Made by a program: the position numbers and the translations under genes. The notes beneath the pieces were generated by a model that saw nothing but the letters and a program-made list of their open reading frames with translations, made no database searches and had not been told where the DNA came from. Source: Xanthobacter flavus (GTDB lineage Bacteria > Pseudomonadota > Alphaproteobacteria > Rhizobiales > Xanthobacteraceae). From it: a stretch of 64,000 nucleotides of DNA. Positions 63,512 through 64,000 of the stretch are shown here, in pieces; the first letter of the stretch is position 1; each line of letters starts with the position of its first letter. The stretch is from NCBI RefSeq assembly GCF_017875275.1, contig NZ_JAGGML010000001.1:868001-932000 (forward strand), read 5' to 3'.

Positions 63512-64000
63512 GCGAGCCTGGCACTAAAGAGGGCGTCGGCGCCCGGCTTCCCCGCAAGGAAGACGAGCGGCTGATGCGCGGGCGCGGCCAGTTCATCGCC
63601 GATATCCGCCTCGCCGGGATGCAGGATGTCGCCTTCGTGCGCAGCCCGCTGGCCCATGCGCGCATCCACGCCATCCATGTGCCTGATGATCTGAAGGGCC
63701 GCGTCTTCACCGCCGCCGATCTCGACGGGGTGAAGCCCATCCGCGCCGTCTCCGGCCTGCCCGGCTTCAAGGTGTCGGAGCAGCCCGTGCTCGCCACCGG
63801 CAAGGTGCGGCAGGTGGGCGAGCTCATCGCCATGTGCGTCGCCGACACCCGCGCCGAGGCCGAGGACATGGCCGCGCGGGTAGAACTCGACCTGGAAGAG
63901 CTGCCCGCCCTCCACGACATGCTGGAAGCCCGCAAGCCCGGGGCGGCGCTGGTGCACGAGCATTGGGGCGACAACGTCTTTCTCGAAAGCCTCGTGAACA
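63508..64000 (+). CDS. Xanthine dehydrogenase family molybdopterin-binding (large) subunit, 5' part
   Basis: The first 164 residues of a molybdenum hydroxylase large subunit of the xanthine dehydrogenase/CO dehydrogenase type. The N-terminal GARLPRKEDERLMRGRGQFIADI, the substrate-channel segment AFVRSPLAHARIHAI, and VRQVGELIAMCVADTRAEAE are typical of the aldehyde oxidase/xanthine dehydrogenase a/b hammerhead domain. The rest, including the Mo site, is outside the window. Substrate class (N-heterocycle or aldehyde) cannot be judged from this part. Small iron-sulfur and FAD subunits are expected further downstream. Confidence 0.9.
   Translation, partial: MSEPGTKEGVGARLPRKEDERLMRGRGQFIADIRLAGMQDVAFVRSPLAHARIHAIHVPDDLKGRVFTAADLDGVKPIRAVSGLPGFKVSEQPVLATGKVRQVGELIAMCVADTRAEAEDMAARVELDLEELPALHDMLEARKPGAALVHEHWGDNVFLESLVN

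Overview
The window is high-GC DNA with short intergenic gaps, and its gene content points to an alphaproteobacterium of the Hyphomicrobiales (Rhizobiales). The strongest pointers are a type II glutamine synthetase next to a DUF2735 gene, the DUF2948/hisD/UPF0262/low-molecular-weight phosphatase neighbourhood, a cobalamin riboswitch ahead of DUF1636-cobW, and many ABC importers. A Xanthobacteraceae-like genome (Xanthobacter, Azorhizobium, Ancylobacter) is my best guess. No rRNA, tRNA, CRISPR array, transposase or phage gene was seen, so this looks like chromosome rather than an island.

Layout. 0-6.3 kb (minus strand): riboswitch, DUF1636 and cobW, then phosphatase, UPF0262, hisD, a GGDEF-EAL protein with a degenerate GGDEF site, and DUF2948. 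6.6-9.4 kb: a membrane-anchored alpha/beta hydrolase, an EI24 membrane protein and a DUF3574 gene that appears frameshifted. 9.5-14.8 kb: TetR regulator with twin operators, followed by an RND efflux pump. 14.8-18.8 kb: SnoaL-like gene plus TetR, then metNIQ behind a structured leader. 19-25 kb: trans-aconitate methyltransferase-like gene, sigma54-driven glnII, DUF2735, an NCS2 permease with an extra C-terminal domain, and a secreted hypothetical protein. 25-30 kb: soxBDAG. 30.4-38 kb: MoxR/DUF58/DUF4381/BatA/BatB/BatD operon. 38.1-45.7 kb: LysR regulator, cysteine amidohydrolase, a polyamine-type ABC importer, an M19 dipeptidase-like protein and DUF5943. 45.8-52 kb: OprB-like porin, diguanylate cyclase, HpcH/HpaI lyase, LysR and MFS exporter. 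52.1-59.1 kb: NitT/TauT-type ABC importer, dctBD and a beta-keto acid cleavage enzyme. 59.2-64 kb: cardiolipin synthase, MarR, then an amidohydrolase/formamidase-like hydrolase/molybdenum hydroxylase operon that leaves the window.

How the parts fit. Nitrogen and one-carbon metabolism run through the window: ammonia assimilation (glnII), methionine uptake, purine-type uptake, and catabolism of methylated glycines. The dipeptidase-like/DUF5943 pair matches genes that sit with dimethylglycine demethylation in pseudomonads, and soxBDAG about 14 kb away would oxidise the sarcosine formed. An N-carbamoylsarcosine-amidase-like hydrolase in the same cluster could also feed sarcosine. The most interesting regulation is at three places: the unassigned structured leader of metNIQ, a sigma54-like promoter ahead of an ABC importer followed directly by the sigma54 activator pair dctBD, and a perfect FNR/FixK-type box ahead of the molybdenum hydroxylase operon.
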